The notes: generated by a model from the letters alone, not told the origin. A stretch of DNA of 64,000 nucleotides from JACCXE01 sp963718605 (GCA_963718605.1 OY970363.1:3844001-3908000); one strand, 5' to 3'; positions 16,292 to 25,733 are shown, counted from the first letter of the stretch. Numbers and translations: made by a program.

Positions 16292-16921
16292 GTGTTGGAC
16301 CTCCTGACGTTCGCCGCGCTGGCGTTCGTGGGCGTGCGGTTGTTTGGCGGCACCCGTCTCATGGCGCGTCGCGACGTGCGCGATCACGTGTTGGCGATCC
16401 TGCGCGGGATGCGCGTCCGCCATCTCTTGTTGTGCTGGCCGGTACTCATCGCCGTGCTGGTAGTCGCCAGCGCGCTGTTGTTCGTGCCCGGCCTGTCCTG
16501 GGGATGGTGGAGCGCGATCGGTGGCGTCGGTAGCCCCGTCTTGGGCGTCTCGAGTCGCGACAGCGGTAGCGCGCTCGAGTACGTCATTCCGGTGCTCTTT
16601 GCCGCGATGCTCTTGCCGGCGCTTCCGTTGTTCGCCGAAGCCGAGGAGCAACGGTTTCGCCGGGGCGCTGAGCGTTGGTCGGGTCGCAAGCGCGTCGGGC
16701 GCGCCATCCAGTTCGGGATGGTGCACTGTCTCATCGGCATTCCGATCGGAGTCGGCATCGCGCTATCGATCGGCGGTGGTTACTTCACCTGGTGTTATCT
16801 GCGTGGATTTCGAACTGGTGGCTCTCAAGCCGCAGGCGTGATGGAGAGCACACGCGCGCACCTCGCGTACACCCTCACCGTGTTCGTGATCATCGGCCTC
16901 GCGTTGGCCTTCGGCGTTTAG
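16292..16921 (+). CDS. Unknown multi-pass membrane protein
   Basis: I do not recognise this 209-residue protein. It has about five hydrophobic segments: residues 3-20, 45-70, 90-115, 142-165 and 190-208. A loop of about 30 residues rich in Glu/Arg (AEAEEQRFRRGAERWSGRKR) separates the third and fourth and would be cytosolic. The GTG start gives LDLLTFAALAFVGVRLF. The stop overlaps the convergent LLM gene by 4 nt. A general membrane function is all that can be said. Confidence 0.65.
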   Translation: MLDLLTFAALAFVGVRLFGGTRLMARRDVRDHVLAILRGMRVRHLLLCWPVLIAVLVVASALLFVPGLSWGWWSAIGGVGSPVLGVSSRDSGSALEYVIPVLFAAMLLPALPLFAEAEEQRFRRGAERWSGRKRVGRAIQFGMVHCLIGIPIGVGIALSIGGGYFTWCYLRGFRTGGSQAAGVMESTRAHLAYTLTVFVIIGLALAFGV

Positions 16922-17679
16922 CCCTCGGCCGCCGCCAGCGCGATCTCGACCTGACCGAGATCGAAGGGCGGACCGAGGCTCACGATGATGTGTTCAGCGC
17001 CCGCGTCGATGAACTTGGCGATGAGTTCGCTCGTCGGGTTGCTCAACATCACGGTGCGCTCGACGGCTTTCGGATCGCGGCCGACCTTGGCGCACCAGTC
17101 GTCGAGGATCGCGCTCTTTTTCTTGAACTCGCTCGGGCTCGATCCCACGTTCCACATATCGGCGTACTCCGCGACCAGCCGCAGCGTGACCTTTTCGCCG
17201 CCACCGCCGATCATGATCGGCATCGATCCGATTGGCGGTGGGTTCAGCTTGGCGAGACGCGACTTGATGCGGGGCAGCGACTCGCCCAGCGCCTTGAGCC
17301 GTCCGATCGCGGTGCCGAACTCGTAGCCGTATTCCTCGTAGTCGCGCTCGAACCAGCCGGAGCCGATGCCGAGAATGAACCGTCCGCCCGAGAGGTGGTC
17401 GATCGTGCGGGACATGTCAGCGAGCAGCTCGGGGTTTCGGTAGCTGTTGCAGCCGACGAGCGCGCCGAACTGCGCGTTGGTGGTCTCACACGCAATCGCC
17501 GCGAGCAGCGACCACCCCTCGAAGTGCGCGGCGTCGGGGTTGCCATACAACGGATAGAAGTGGTCCCACACCCAGATGCTGTCGACGCCCATAGCGTCGG
17601 CCGCTTTCCAACCAGCGCGCAGTTGGTCGATCGTGCAGTCCTGCGGATGAAATTGAACGCCGACTTTGCAAAGGGCCAT
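16918..17679 (-). CDS. LLM-class F420-dependent oxidoreductase
   Basis: A 253-residue luciferase-like TIM barrel. The start (MALCKVGVQFHPQDCTIDQL) and the segments DSIWVWDHFYPLYG, LSGGRFILGIGSGWFERDYEEYG and IMIGGGGEKVTLRLVAEYAD are those of F420-dependent members in actinobacteria. The substrate is unknown. A TACGTT hexamer (17687-17692) lies 7 nt before ATG 17679, so it probably has its own leaderless transcript even though another LLM gene lies immediately upstream. Confidence 0.88.
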   Translation of the reverse strand: MALCKVGVQFHPQDCTIDQLRAGWKAADAMGVDSIWVWDHFYPLYGNPDAAHFEGWSLLAAIACETTNAQFGALVGCNSYRNPELLADMSRTIDHLSGGRFILGIGSGWFERDYEEYGYEFGTAIGRLKALGESLPRIKSRLAKLNPPPIGSMPIMIGGGGEKVTLRLVAEYADMWNVGSSPSEFKKKSAILDDWCAKVGRDPKAVERTVMLSNPTSELIAKFIDAGAEHIIVSLGPPFDLGQVEIALAAAEG

Positions 17680-17697
17680 GCCAGCGAACGTACCGGA

Positions 17698-18555
17698 TCA
17701 GCTATTGAGCTGCGCCAGCGTTGCGACATCTCCCTTGAACGGCTCGGTCGCGCGTGGCCAGTGGACGACGAGGTCGGTCACGCCCGCCGCGCCGTACGCC
17801 TCGCGCATTTCGCCGAACGAGTCGAGCGAGGGCGCCAGTTGAAAGTCGGTGAGCACAAGGCGGTCCAACGTCTGCGGGTCGCGTCCCTCGGCCTCGCACG
17901 CCGCGTCTAGGGCGCGCATCTGCGCCGCGACAACCGCCGCTCCGTCCGCGGGGCCGAGCGGCCGGTCGTACTCCCGCTCCCCCGTCGTCACCCAGATCGA
18001 GGCTTGGCGCGCCGCCAACCGCATTGACTTTGGCCCAGTGGCCGCGATCGCGAAGGGCACGCGCGGGTCTTGTAGGCAACCCGGGTAGGAACGCGCCTCG
18101 ATGGCGTCGTAGTACTCCCCCGCCTGCTCGACCTCGCGCTCTCGCAGCACGCGGTCGAGCAGGTCCACGAACTCGATGAAACGCTCGTTGCGTTCCCGCG
18201 GCGACCACGGTTGTTGGCCCAAAATCGTGGCGTCCCAGCCCTCGCCGCCAGCGCCGATGCCGAGGGTAAGACGGCCGTTCGAGACGTCGTCGAGCGTCAG
18301 TACTTCCCGCGCGAACGAAACCGGGTGCCGGAAGTTCGCCGACGCCACGAGTGTGCCCAGGCGGATCGTGCTCGTCACGGCCGCGGCGGCGGTGAGGGTC
18401 GGCACCGCGGCGAACCACGGTCCGTCGCGCAGGTCGCGCCAGTTCAGATGGTCGTACGTCCAGGCGTGCGCGAAGCCCAGCTGTTCGGCGCGCCGCCACT
18501 TCTCCGCGGCGACAGGCCAGCGGTCCTCCGGAAGGATGCAAACGCCGATGCGCAC
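17698..18555 (-). CDS. LLM-class flavin/F420-dependent oxidoreductase
   Basis: A 285-residue luciferase-like protein. The barrel starts VRIGVCILPEDRWPVAAEKW, includes HAWTYDHLNWRDL and LDDVSNGRLTLGIGAGGEGWD, and ends with DLVVHWPRATEPF. GTG 18555 is chosen over earlier codons because the family begins at this strand and the upstream stretch is Arg/Ser-rich and overlaps the next gene. Four bases separate it from the stop of the PEP-mutase-like gene, so they are one transcript. Confidence 0.85.
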   Translation of the reverse strand: MRIGVCILPEDRWPVAAEKWRRAEQLGFAHAWTYDHLNWRDLRDGPWFAAVPTLTAAAAVTSTIRLGTLVASANFRHPVSFAREVLTLDDVSNGRLTLGIGAGGEGWDATILGQQPWSPRERNERFIEFVDLLDRVLREREVEQAGEYYDAIEARSYPGCLQDPRVPFAIAATGPKSMRLAARQASIWVTTGEREYDRPLGPADGAAVVAAQMRALDAACEAEGRDPQTLDRLVLTDFQLAPSLDSFGEMREAYGAAGVTDLVVHWPRATEPFKGDVATLAQLNS

Positions 18556-18559
18556 TGGG

Positions 18560-19369
18560 CTACGCGCCGAAGGCCTGGCGCACGGCCGTGGCGGATTGGA
18601 ACGCGTGCGTGATCGCGTCGTACGTGCCGCGCTCCTTGAGTTCGATCGCGGCCTCGAGCACCGCCGCGTACGCAACGATCGCCAGCGACCCACCGACCGA
18701 TATCCGCGCGGCGCCGGCCGCGGCGACCTCCGTAATCGGTGGGGCGCCTGCGCTGACAAGCACGTTGACCGGGGCGTCCACCGAACTGATGATGGCCTTC
18801 ATCTTTTCCAGGTCCCTTAGACCGGGCGCAAACAACACGTCGGCACCCGCCGCTTGGTAGGCCTGGAGCCGGGCGATCGTGTCGGCGACGTCGTCGCGGC
18901 CCTTGATCAGATTCTCCGCCCGCGCCGTGAGCACGAGTTGCGTCGGCCCGTTGTGGGCGGCCTCGGCCGCGGCCGCAATGCGGTCGACCGCGTGCGACAG
19001 CTCATAGATCTCCGAACCCGACCAGTCCTCGATCGAACACCCCGCGAGCCCGGTGGACGCGGCGCGCGTGACGCTCGCGGCCACGTCTGCGGGCGCGTGC
19101 GCGAAACCGTTCTCGAAGTCGGCCGCGACCGGAATCGCTACCGCCGCGGAGAGGTCGGCGCAGTGCACCAGGACCTCGTCGAGCGACATCTGGCCGTCGA
19201 GTCGCCCGACAGTGGCGGCGAATCCGCTGCTCGTGGTCGCGATCGCGGCGAAGCCGAGCGACTCAAGGACCTTGGCCGATCCGACGTCGAACGCGTTGGG
19301 TTGCAACAACGGATTGCCTGGTTCGTGCAACGCGAGGAACTGCGCGGCCTTACCTGTCAGCTGTGCCAT
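18560..19369 (-). CDS. Isocitrate lyase/PEP mutase-family protein
   Basis: A 269-residue TIM-barrel enzyme. It has QPNAFDVGSAKVLESLGF, PVAADFENGFA (Mg2+-binding Asp/Glu), CSIEDWSGSEIY, and LTARAENLIKG in place of the usual ARTDA. These define the PEPM/ICL superfamily, whose members break or form C-C or C-P bonds of 2-methylisocitrate, oxaloacetate or phosphonopyruvate. The KRCGH-type loop of true isocitrate lyases is absent, so the specific reaction is undetermined. TACGTT (19377-19382) is 7 nt before the ATG. Confidence 0.85.
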   Translation of the reverse strand: MAQLTGKAAQFLALHEPGNPLLQPNAFDVGSAKVLESLGFAAIATTSSGFAATVGRLDGQMSLDEVLVHCADLSAAVAIPVAADFENGFAHAPADVAASVTRAASTGLAGCSIEDWSGSEIYELSHAVDRIAAAAEAAHNGPTQLVLTARAENLIKGRDDVADTIARLQAYQAAGADVLFAPGLRDLEKMKAIISSVDAPVNVLVSAGAPPITEVAAAGAARISVGGSLAIVAYAAVLEAAIELKERGTYDAITHAFQSATAVRQAFGA

Positions 19370-19426
19370 GAGGCTCAACGTATCGGCGTACGGTTCGCGG
19401 TTCCCCACGAGAGCTGAGGTGACGTC

Positions 19427-19795
19427 ATGGCAAGCGTGTTTACCGAGTTGGTGATCGACTGCGAGAACCCTGAGCGAATGTGCGAGTTCTGGTGCGCGGT
19501 GCTCGACTGGAAGCCGCAATCAACGGAACAGGGTTTCTGGTGGGCGTCGGCTACGGGCGAATACACGGCGCGCCCGATGCTGGTGTTCGTGCCCGTCCCC
19601 GAAAAGAAAACGGTGAAGGACCGGCTGCACATCGACGTGAGCCCGAGCGGCTGTGACCAGGCCGAGGAACTCGAACGGTTGCTCCGTCTCGGTGCCACAC
19701 GGGCGGACGTGGGCCAAGGCGAAGAACTGCCCTGGATCGTGCTGGCCGACGTCGAAGACAACGAGTTCTGTTTGTTGGGTCGCCGGGTCGACTGA
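19427..19795 (+). CDS. VOC family (glyoxalase-like) protein
   Basis: A 122-residue protein made of two beta-alpha-beta-beta-beta units. FTELVIDCENPERMCEFWCAVLDW opens the fold and RLHIDVSPSG plus WIVLADVEDNEFCLL close it, as in Glyoxalase_6-type proteins often seen in actinobacteria. A conserved metal-binding His (RLHID) and Glu (DNEFC) are present. Ligand unknown. A GAGG ribosome-binding sequence lies 8 nt before the ATG. Confidence 0.85.
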   Translation: MASVFTELVIDCENPERMCEFWCAVLDWKPQSTEQGFWWASATGEYTARPMLVFVPVPEKKTVKDRLHIDVSPSGCDQAEELERLLRLGATRADVGQGEELPWIVLADVEDNEFCLLGRRVD

Positions 19796-19833
19796 CGACC
19801 ATCCGCGGCGGCGGGTCGCGTCGGAGTACTTGC

Positions 19834-20289
19834 ATGAACCCGCGCCTCGCTCGCCAGACCCTGCCGTTGATGTTGTCGTCGGCGCTGTTCATCGCCGCTG
19901 GCGGTTACGTGCACTTCCGTGAGTGGTTCGACACTTACCGCCACCTGCCCGCGAACCTGCCCGGCGTCGCCGTCGTGCGAGTCGGGTTTCCGATCAACGC
20001 AGTTGTCTCGGTGTTGCTCGTGGGCGCGCTCCTGCTCTGCGCCCTGCGGCGCAGCAAGTACGCGCCGTGGGTCGTCGCCGCGGCGATCGTGTTCGAAGTC
20101 GCATCGTTGCTGACGCTCATCGCTACCCGGGTCGGCAACGTGTTGGGCTGGAGCGAGCACATCTGGACGATGGGCGCAGATCAAACCCGCGCCGTGGAGA
20201 TTGGCGCCCTGGCCGCGCTGTTCGGCGTAATCCTTGTCGGTGCGCTGACTCGGCCGTTAGAAGTTGCGTGGACTAAGCAACCTGCGTGA
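19834..20289 (+). CDS. Unknown four-helix membrane protein
   Basis: A 151-residue protein with four clear membrane helices: about 10-26, 50-70, 78-100 and 122-142. The first loop holds HFREWFDTYRHLP, a pattern of His and aromatic residues seen in small actinobacterial membrane proteins of unknown role. Its stop overlaps the GTG start of the secreted hydrolase (GTGA), so the two are translationally coupled; a joint role at the membrane is possible but not shown. Confidence 0.7.
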   Translation: MNPRLARQTLPLMLSSALFIAAGGYVHFREWFDTYRHLPANLPGVAVVRVGFPINAVVSVLLVGALLLCALRRSKYAPWVVAAAIVFEVASLLTLIATRVGNVLGWSEHIWTMGADQTRAVEIGALAALFGVILVGALTRPLEVAWTKQPA

Positions 20290-21734
20290 TTTCTCGTCTG
20301 GGACGACTTTTTCTTGTCATATCCGCGGCCGCGGCTCTCTTCGCGGGCGGCACGCCTTGGGCACGGGCGGCTGATGGCTACTCGAACTCCGCGTACCTCC
20401 AACACGACATCGACAACATTTCACGGGCCACGGCTACAGGCCGCCAACGGGCGTATCTGACGGATCCGGCCTACGCCCGAGCGATCACGCCCGCGTCGAC
20501 CGAGTCGTTCCTGACCAACCTCGGCAAGCAAGTCGCCGACATCTCCCACGGTCGTCATTACCTCACGCTCGGTCAGTTGTTGCCGGGCGGATCGGTCGGC
20601 GAGCCGACGAAGTATCACGAGCTCAACCCGATCACCGTCGCGTTCGTGTCGCGGACGGGAGCCAAACTGGTGGGACGCCTCTGGTCTGACGAGAAGGCGG
20701 GCGAGCATCCGGCCGTGGTGATCACGCCCGGGTCGATCCAGGGGACGCAGCACATGTATTGGTGGGCGGCGCGCACCCTCGCCAAGGCCGGCTACCTGGT
20801 GCTGACCTTCGACGTCCAAGGCCAGGGCGAGAGCGAGACGTTCGGCCATACGAACGGCAAGACGTATCCGACCGCGGCGGGCTTCCCGTCACAGCAGCAA
20901 TCGACCTTCGTGGATGGCACGGTCGACGCGCTGCGGTTCCTCTTCTCCATCCCGTCCGCGCCCTACGTGCCCGGCGGGTGGACCGCGGCGCAGGTGCGCG
21001 CCGAACGAGCCGCGGGCGACACGACGCTGGCGTGGGTAAACCCGATGGCGTCGAGTTTCGACCACGCCAACGTCGGGCTGGCCGGCCATTCCGCCGGCGC
21101 GGGCGCGGTTTCGGTCGTGCAGCAGTGCAGCGACGCCTCGAACCTCTGGCGCACCTTGCCGGTGTGCACAGGCCGGTCATTTCCGATCAAGGCGGTCGTC
21201 GGGTGGGACGGCTTGTCATCGAGCCGCATCGTGCCCGTGGTACCCGCGATGAACCAGCAAGCCGACGGCTACTTCTTCAACCCGCAGCCAACGTTCACCG
21301 CGCCGGACCCCACTACCCACGTAGCGGTCCTCAAGGCGTGGGCTGCGAAGGGCATCGACGTGTACGCGCTCACGGTCCGCGGCGGCACGCACATCGAGTG
21401 GGTTGACGTGCCCTACATCCTGCCCTCGACCACCTACGGCAACCGGTTGGCCGACCACTACACGTTGGCGTGGATGCAGCGGTACGTGTCACCGAATGCG
21501 CGCACGCGGGCGGCGGCGTCGGCTGAGCTGTTGGCCGCGCCGCGTCGAACGGGCGCCTCGGCGCAGAAACCGTGGCGGGCCGACTTCATGAGCGCTCGCT
21601 ACCTCGGCGGTTTCGCGTTCCACGACACCAATGGCGCGTTGCAGAAGACGAACGACCTGCGCGCGTACGGCGGTGCCAGCAAGGTCGGCGACTGGGCCGG
21701 CGCCAACGCCGACAAGCCGGCCGTCTCGAACTAG
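20286..21734 (+). CDS. Secreted alpha/beta-hydrolase (dienelactone-hydrolase-like)
   Basis: A 482-residue protein with a signal peptide (basic MISRLGR, hydrophobic core, PWARA-ADG cleavage near residue 29). The hydrolase core has VVITPGSIQGTQ (oxyanion region), VLTFDVQGQGES, and the nucleophile elbow GLAGHSAGAGA (Ser near residue 264). A C-terminal His in RGGTHIEWV probably completes the triad. Probably an extracytoplasmic esterase or lipase-like enzyme. The 3' end overlaps dnaE2 by 4 nt, tail to tail. Confidence 0.82.
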   Translation: MISRLGRLFLVISAAAALFAGGTPWARAADGYSNSAYLQHDIDNISRATATGRQRAYLTDPAYARAITPASTESFLTNLGKQVADISHGRHYLTLGQLLPGGSVGEPTKYHELNPITVAFVSRTGAKLVGRLWSDEKAGEHPAVVITPGSIQGTQHMYWWAARTLAKAGYLVLTFDVQGQGESETFGHTNGKTYPTAAGFPSQQQSTFVDGTVDALRFLFSIPSAPYVPGGWTAAQVRAERAAGDTTLAWVNPMASSFDHANVGLAGHSAGAGAVSVVQQCSDASNLWRTLPVCTGRSFPIKAVVGWDGLSSSRIVPVVPAMNQQADGYFFNPQPTFTAPDPTTHVAVLKAWAAKGIDVYALTVRGGTHIEWVDVPYILPSTTYGNRLADHYTLAWMQRYVSPNARTRAAASAELLAAPRRTGASAQKPWRADFMSARYLGGFAFHDTNGALQKTNDLRAYGGASKVGDWAGANADKPAVSN

Positions 21735-24700
21735 CGAAAATCGCGCGACGCCGGCACGGTCGCAACGGTGAGCGACAACGTTTCAATCTTCTCGGCCCGC
21801 AGGTTGATCACATTTGAGGCCGACTCGACCACGCCGCGGATCAGCAATGCCGACGAACCGCGCGCGGCGCGGCGATAGCGGTTCCATACGCCGAGCGAAC
21901 ACACCACATTGATGAGCCCGGTCTCGTCTTCGAGGTTCAAGAAGATCGTGCCGCCCGCAGTGGCCGGGCGTTGCCGGTGCGTGACCACCCCACCCACCCA
22001 CACCTTGGTGCGGTCAGCCACGTGACGCAGGTCGCTGGCGCGCACCGCGCCACATGCTTCGAGCGCAGGACGGATGTGTGCCAGCGCGTGACTGTCGGGG
22101 CTGACGCCGGTGGCCCACAAGTCCGCGGCGGTGGTCTCGACTGCGGTCATGCCGGGCAGTTGCGGCGCACCGACACCAACAACCACGCCGGGGATCGTGC
22201 CGGGTCGCGCCGCTTCGGCGACGGCCCCGGCTGACCACAGCGCTTCGCGCCGGTCCATCTCGAAACACTCGAAGGCACCGGCGGTGGCCATCGCTTCGAG
22301 CGCGGCCACGCCGAGTTCAGCGCGACGGGCCACGTCGTCGATGTTGCGGTAGGGCCGACCCGCGTCGATGCGCTTCGCTACTTCTTCGCCAACGGATCGC
22401 ACCGACCCGATGCCCATGCGAATGGCCATGCCGCCGCTCGACAACTCGTCGGGCTCAAGGCAGGCGGTGGCGCGCGACGCGTTCACGTCGGGACCCAACA
22501 CGCGCACGCCGTGACGGCGCGCGTCGGCGGTGAGCGTGGCCGGCGACCAGAACCCCATCGGTTGCGCGTTGAGTAGCGCGGCGCAGAACGCGGCCGGGTA
22601 GTGGAACTTCAACCAGCACGACGAGTACACGAGGTAGGCGAAGCTCACCGAGTGGCTCTCGGGAAAGCCGTAATTGGCGAAGGCGGCGAGCTTGTCCCAG
22701 ATCACATCGCCGGTTTCCTCGTCGATGCCGTTCGCGGCCATGCCCGCGAAGAACCGGGCCCGCAGTTCCTCCATGCGCGCCCGTGATCGCTTCGACCCCA
22801 TGGCTTGGCGCAGTTGGTCGGCGTCGGACGCGCTGAAGTTCGCCACGTCAATCGCCATCTGCATGAGCTGTTCCTGGAACAGCGGGACGCCGAGCGTTTT
22901 CTTCAACGACTTCTCTAACAGCGGGTGCAGGTAGGTGACGGGCTCTTCGCCGTTGCGCCGCCGGATGTAGGGGTGCACCGATCCGCCCTGGATCGGGCCG
23001 GGCCGGATCAGTGCGATCTCGACCACGAGGTCGTAGAAGTGGCGCGGCCGCAAACGGGGCAGCGTGGCCATCTGCGCGCGCGACTCGATCTGGAACACGC
23101 CGACGGTGTCGGCCTCGCAGATCATGTCGTAGACGCAGTCCTCCTGCGGGATGACCGCGAGGTCGACGTCGACGTCGTGGAACTCCTTTACAAGGTCCAC
23201 CGTGCCGTGCAGCGCCTCCAGCATGCCCAGGCCGAGCAGGTCGAACTTCACGAGGCCGACCGCCGCGCAGTCTTCCTTGTCCCACTGCAACACGGTGCGC
23301 CCCGGCATGCGCCCCCACTCGACCGGGCACACCTCGAGGACGGGCCGGTCGCAGATCACCATCCCGCCCGAGTGAATGCCGAGGTGACGCGGGAAGTGCT
23401 CGACCTGCAACGCGAGGTCGAGCACGGCGTCGGGGATGGTGATGTCGTCCATCGCCGCGGTCTTGGCCACGCCGCCCCAGTGGTCGATCTCTTTTGCCCA
23501 CGCGTCGAGTTGGCCGGGCGCGGCGCCGAGCGCGCGGCCCATGTCGCGCACGGCCGACTTGGCCCGGTACGTGATGACGTTCGCGACCTGCGCCGCGTTC
23601 TGTCGCCCGTGTTTTTCGTAGACGTACTGGATGACCTCTTCGCGCCGGCCCGACTCCAAGTCGATGTCGATGTCGGGTGGGCCGTCGCGTTCGGGCGACA
23701 GGAACCGCTCGAACAACAAACCCAGCGACACCGCGTCCGCGTTCGTGATGCCGAGCGCGTAACAGACCGCGCTGTTCGCCGCGCTCCCCCGGCCCTGGCA
23801 GTAGATGTTGGCGCGTCGGGCGAAGTCGCACAGGTCCCACACCACGAGGAAGTAGCCGGGGAAGCCAAGCGCTTCGATGAGCGCCAGTTCGTGATCGAGC
23901 TGCTTGTACGCGCCGGGCACACGCTCGCTGTTGCGCGGCCCGTACCTGTCGGTCGCTCCTTTCTCCACCAACGCCCGCAGGTAGGTCATCTCGGTGTGGC
24001 GCGGGGGGACGGGGAACGGCGGCAGCTGCGGGGCAACCAGGGCAAGGTCGAACGCGCACTCTTGCCCGAGTTCGGCCGCGGTTTCGACCACGCCGGGATA
24101 CCGCGCGAACCGGCGAGCCTGCTCGTCACCGCTGCGCAGGCACGCGCCCGAGGCAGACGGGAGCCATGGTTCGATGTCGTCGAGGGACCGGCGGGCGCGC
24201 ACCGCGGCGAGCGCGGTGGCCAACGGGCGGCGCGCCGGCGACGCGTAGTGCACGTTGTTGGTGGCAATGATCGGCAGGCTCTGACGCGCCGCGAGTTGTA
24301 CGAGCGCGTCGTTGCGGGCGTTGTCGAGCGGGTCGCCGTGGTCCCACAACTCGACCACGACGTTGTCGCGCCCGAAACACGACACGAGATCAGACAGCGC
24401 CTGGTTCGCCGCAGCCGGGCCCTTGTTCATCAGCGCCGCGGGTACTACCGACTTCCGGCAGCCGGTGAGCACCACCCAGTCCCCCTTAGCCAACTCGGTG
24501 AGCCGCGCCATCTCGTAGGTCGGGTGGCCCTTCTCACCACCAGCGAGATGCGCTTCGCCGATCGCGCGGGCCAGCGAGGCGTAACCCCGCGGGTTGCGGG
24601 CCAACAACAAAAGGTGGTTGGCGTGCGGGTCGGCCGCGGACTGCTTGGCCGACCCGGCGCGTGGTTCGAGCTTGGCCACGCCGGGCGGACGCAGGCTGAG

Positions 24701-25048
24701 TTCGGCACCGAAAATCGTGGGCAGCTTCAGCGCGCGGGCCGCCTCGGCGAAACGCACCACGCCGTAGAAGCCATCGTGGTCGGTAACGGCCAACGCTTCG
24801 AGGCCGAGCCGGCTGGCTTCTTCGGCCAACTCTTCCGGTGGCGACGCCCCGTCCAAAAACGAAAAGTTCGAGTGACAGTGCAACTCGGCATACGGCACGG
24901 TGGAGCGACCGCGCGTGACGGATGGCGGGGTGTACTTCTGCCGATGGTTGGACCACGCCGGGCTGTCGCCTCCGTTGGCATTCGCGGGGCGATCGGTGAG
25001 CCGCCGGTGCAAAGCCGACCACGACATCGCCGGGTTGTTGAAAGCCAT
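21731..25048 (-). CDS. dnaE2: Error-prone DNA polymerase III alpha subunit DnaE2
   Basis: An about 1105-residue C-family polymerase. The PHP domain starts YAELHCHSNFSFLDGAS; catalytic Asp residues lie in PDIDIDLESGRREEV (near residue 450), with QGRGSAANSAVCYALG before it. The finger/tau region and a C-terminal OB fold (VWVGGVVTHRQRPATA) complete it. Length and lack of the long C-terminal extension fit DnaE2 rather than DnaE1. ATG 25048 is preferred: a -10-like TACAGT (25057-25062) ends 8 nt before it and a perfect LexA box (25063-25078) abuts that, so more upstream starts would be inside the promoter. It works with ImuA/ImuB in SOS translesion synthesis. Confidence 0.95.
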   Translation of the reverse strand: MAFNNPAMSWSALHRRLTDRPANANGGDSPAWSNHRQKYTPPSVTRGRSTVPYAELHCHSNFSFLDGASPPEELAEEASRLGLEALAVTDHDGFYGVVRFAEAARALKLPTIFGAELSLRPPGVAKLEPRAGSAKQSAADPHANHLLLLARNPRGYASLARAIGEAHLAGGEKGHPTYEMARLTELAKGDWVVLTGCRKSVVPAALMNKGPAAANQALSDLVSCFGRDNVVVELWDHGDPLDNARNDALVQLAARQSLPIIATNNVHYASPARRPLATALAAVRARRSLDDIEPWLPSASGACLRSGDEQARRFARYPGVVETAAELGQECAFDLALVAPQLPPFPVPPRHTEMTYLRALVEKGATDRYGPRNSERVPGAYKQLDHELALIEALGFPGYFLVVWDLCDFARRANIYCQGRGSAANSAVCYALGITNADAVSLGLLFERFLSPERDGPPDIDIDLESGRREEVIQYVYEKHGRQNAAQVANVITYRAKSAVRDMGRALGAAPGQLDAWAKEIDHWGGVAKTAAMDDITIPDAVLDLALQVEHFPRHLGIHSGGMVICDRPVLEVCPVEWGRMPGRTVLQWDKEDCAAVGLVKFDLLGLGMLEALHGTVDLVKEFHDVDVDLAVIPQEDCVYDMICEADTVGVFQIESRAQMATLPRLRPRHFYDLVVEIALIRPGPIQGGSVHPYIRRRNGEEPVTYLHPLLEKSLKKTLGVPLFQEQLMQMAIDVANFSASDADQLRQAMGSKRSRARMEELRARFFAGMAANGIDEETGDVIWDKLAAFANYGFPESHSVSFAYLVYSSCWLKFHYPAAFCAALLNAQPMGFWSPATLTADARRHGVRVLGPDVNASRATACLEPDELSSGGMAIRMGIGSVRSVGEEVAKRIDAGRPYRNIDDVARRAELGVAALEAMATAGAFECFEMDRREALWSAGAVAEAARPGTIPGVVVGVGAPQLPGMTAVETTAADLWATGVSPDSHALAHIRPALEACGAVRASDLRHVADRTKVWVGGVVTHRQRPATAGGTIFLNLEDETGLINVVCSLGVWNRYRRAARGSSALLIRGVVESASNVINLRAEKIETLSLTVATVPASRDFR

Positions 25049-25062
25049 CGGCATGGACTGTA

Positions 25063-25078
25063 TCGAACGGGTGTTCGA
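25063..25078 (-). promoter_or_regulatory. LexA (SOS) box of dnaE2
   Basis: TCGAACGGGTGTTCGA is an exact match to the actinobacterial consensus TCGAAC-N4-GTTCGA. It overlaps the promoter just upstream of the dnaE2 start and predicts induction by DNA damage. The same motif precedes imuA. Confidence 0.93.
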
Positions 25079-25128
25079 GTCTGTCAAGGGCGCCTTTGGC
25101 GCCTTCCCAAACCTTTCTTCGGCGTTCT

Positions 25129-25189
25129 GCGCCACCATACGGTCGTGATCGGCCCAAAAACGGCCGTGATCACAACCGTTTCGTGGCGC
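25129..25189. repeat. 61-nt imperfect hairpin between dnaE2 and the NUDIX gene
   Basis: Arms GCGCCAC (25129-25135) and GTGGCGC (25183-25189) pair perfectly. Inside, ACGGT pairs with ACCGT, GTGATC with GATCAC and GGCC with GGCC, around the loop CAAAAAC. It ends 19 nt before the NUDIX start and has no T-run. A shorter hairpin (25086-25105) lies next to it. It could be a structured leader or an insulator between the divergent genes. Confidence 0.5.
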
Positions 25190-25208
25190 AAAACCTAGGG
25201 TCAGGCCG

Positions 25209-25733
25209 GTGACGCCTAACGATCACGTGGACCTGGTCGAATTTCTGCAGCAGCGGGGCGAGCACCCCGTCGATGATCGTGAGGCGCGCTCGGTCGACAT
25301 CTTCGTAAAGGAACTTGCCCGCCTCGAACGACCCTTCGACGAGCACGCCGACCCCGTCCATGTAACGGGCTCAGTGCTCATCACTGGCGCGCGTGGGGTG
25401 ATCCTGCTCAAGCACAAGAAGCTCGGCATCTGGGTGCAGCCCGGCGGCCACATCGACGAGGGTGAAACGCCGGCGCAGGCCGCGGTGCGCGAGGCGGTCG
25501 AGGAAACCGGTCTACCCGTCGCCCTCCTCGAACCCGAAGCAGTGCAAGTCGACGTGCACCCCGGGCCGCGGGGCCACACGCACCTCGACCTGCGCTTCCT
25601 GTGCACCGCTCCCGATGACGACCCCCGCCCGCCGAAGGGTGAGAGCCAAGACGTCTATTGGTTCAGCTGGGCCGAAGCGATCGCGATGGCCGACGACGGC
25701 ATTCGCGGCCTCTTGATCGACCGCCAGCCTTAG
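25209..25733 (+). CDS. NUDIX hydrolase
   Basis: A 174-residue pyrophosphohydrolase. The NUDIX box is complete, G-H-I-D-E-G-E, then seven residues, then R-E-A-V-E-E-T-G-L, near residues 80-102, and coordinates Mg2+ for cleavage of nucleoside diphosphate-X bonds. It is divergent from dnaE2 and convergent with the DinB-like gene, overlapping the latter by 4 nt. A nucleotide-pool cleaning role beside a mutagenic polymerase is attractive but unproven. Confidence 0.88.
   Translation: MTPNDHVDLVEFLQQRGEHPVDDREARSVDIFVKELARLERPFDEHADPVHVTGSVLITGARGVILLKHKKLGIWVQPGGHIDEGETPAQAAVREAVEETGLPVALLEPEAVQVDVHPGPRGHTHLDLRFLCTAPDDDPRPPKGESQDVYWFSWAEAIAMADDGIRGLLIDRQP

Noticed and set aside
22925..25198. 757-residue open frame antisense to dnaE2
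   Set aside because: It mirrors a well-supported polymerase gene and is Arg/His/Val-rich, as expected for antisense of a high-GC coding region. No domain is visible.
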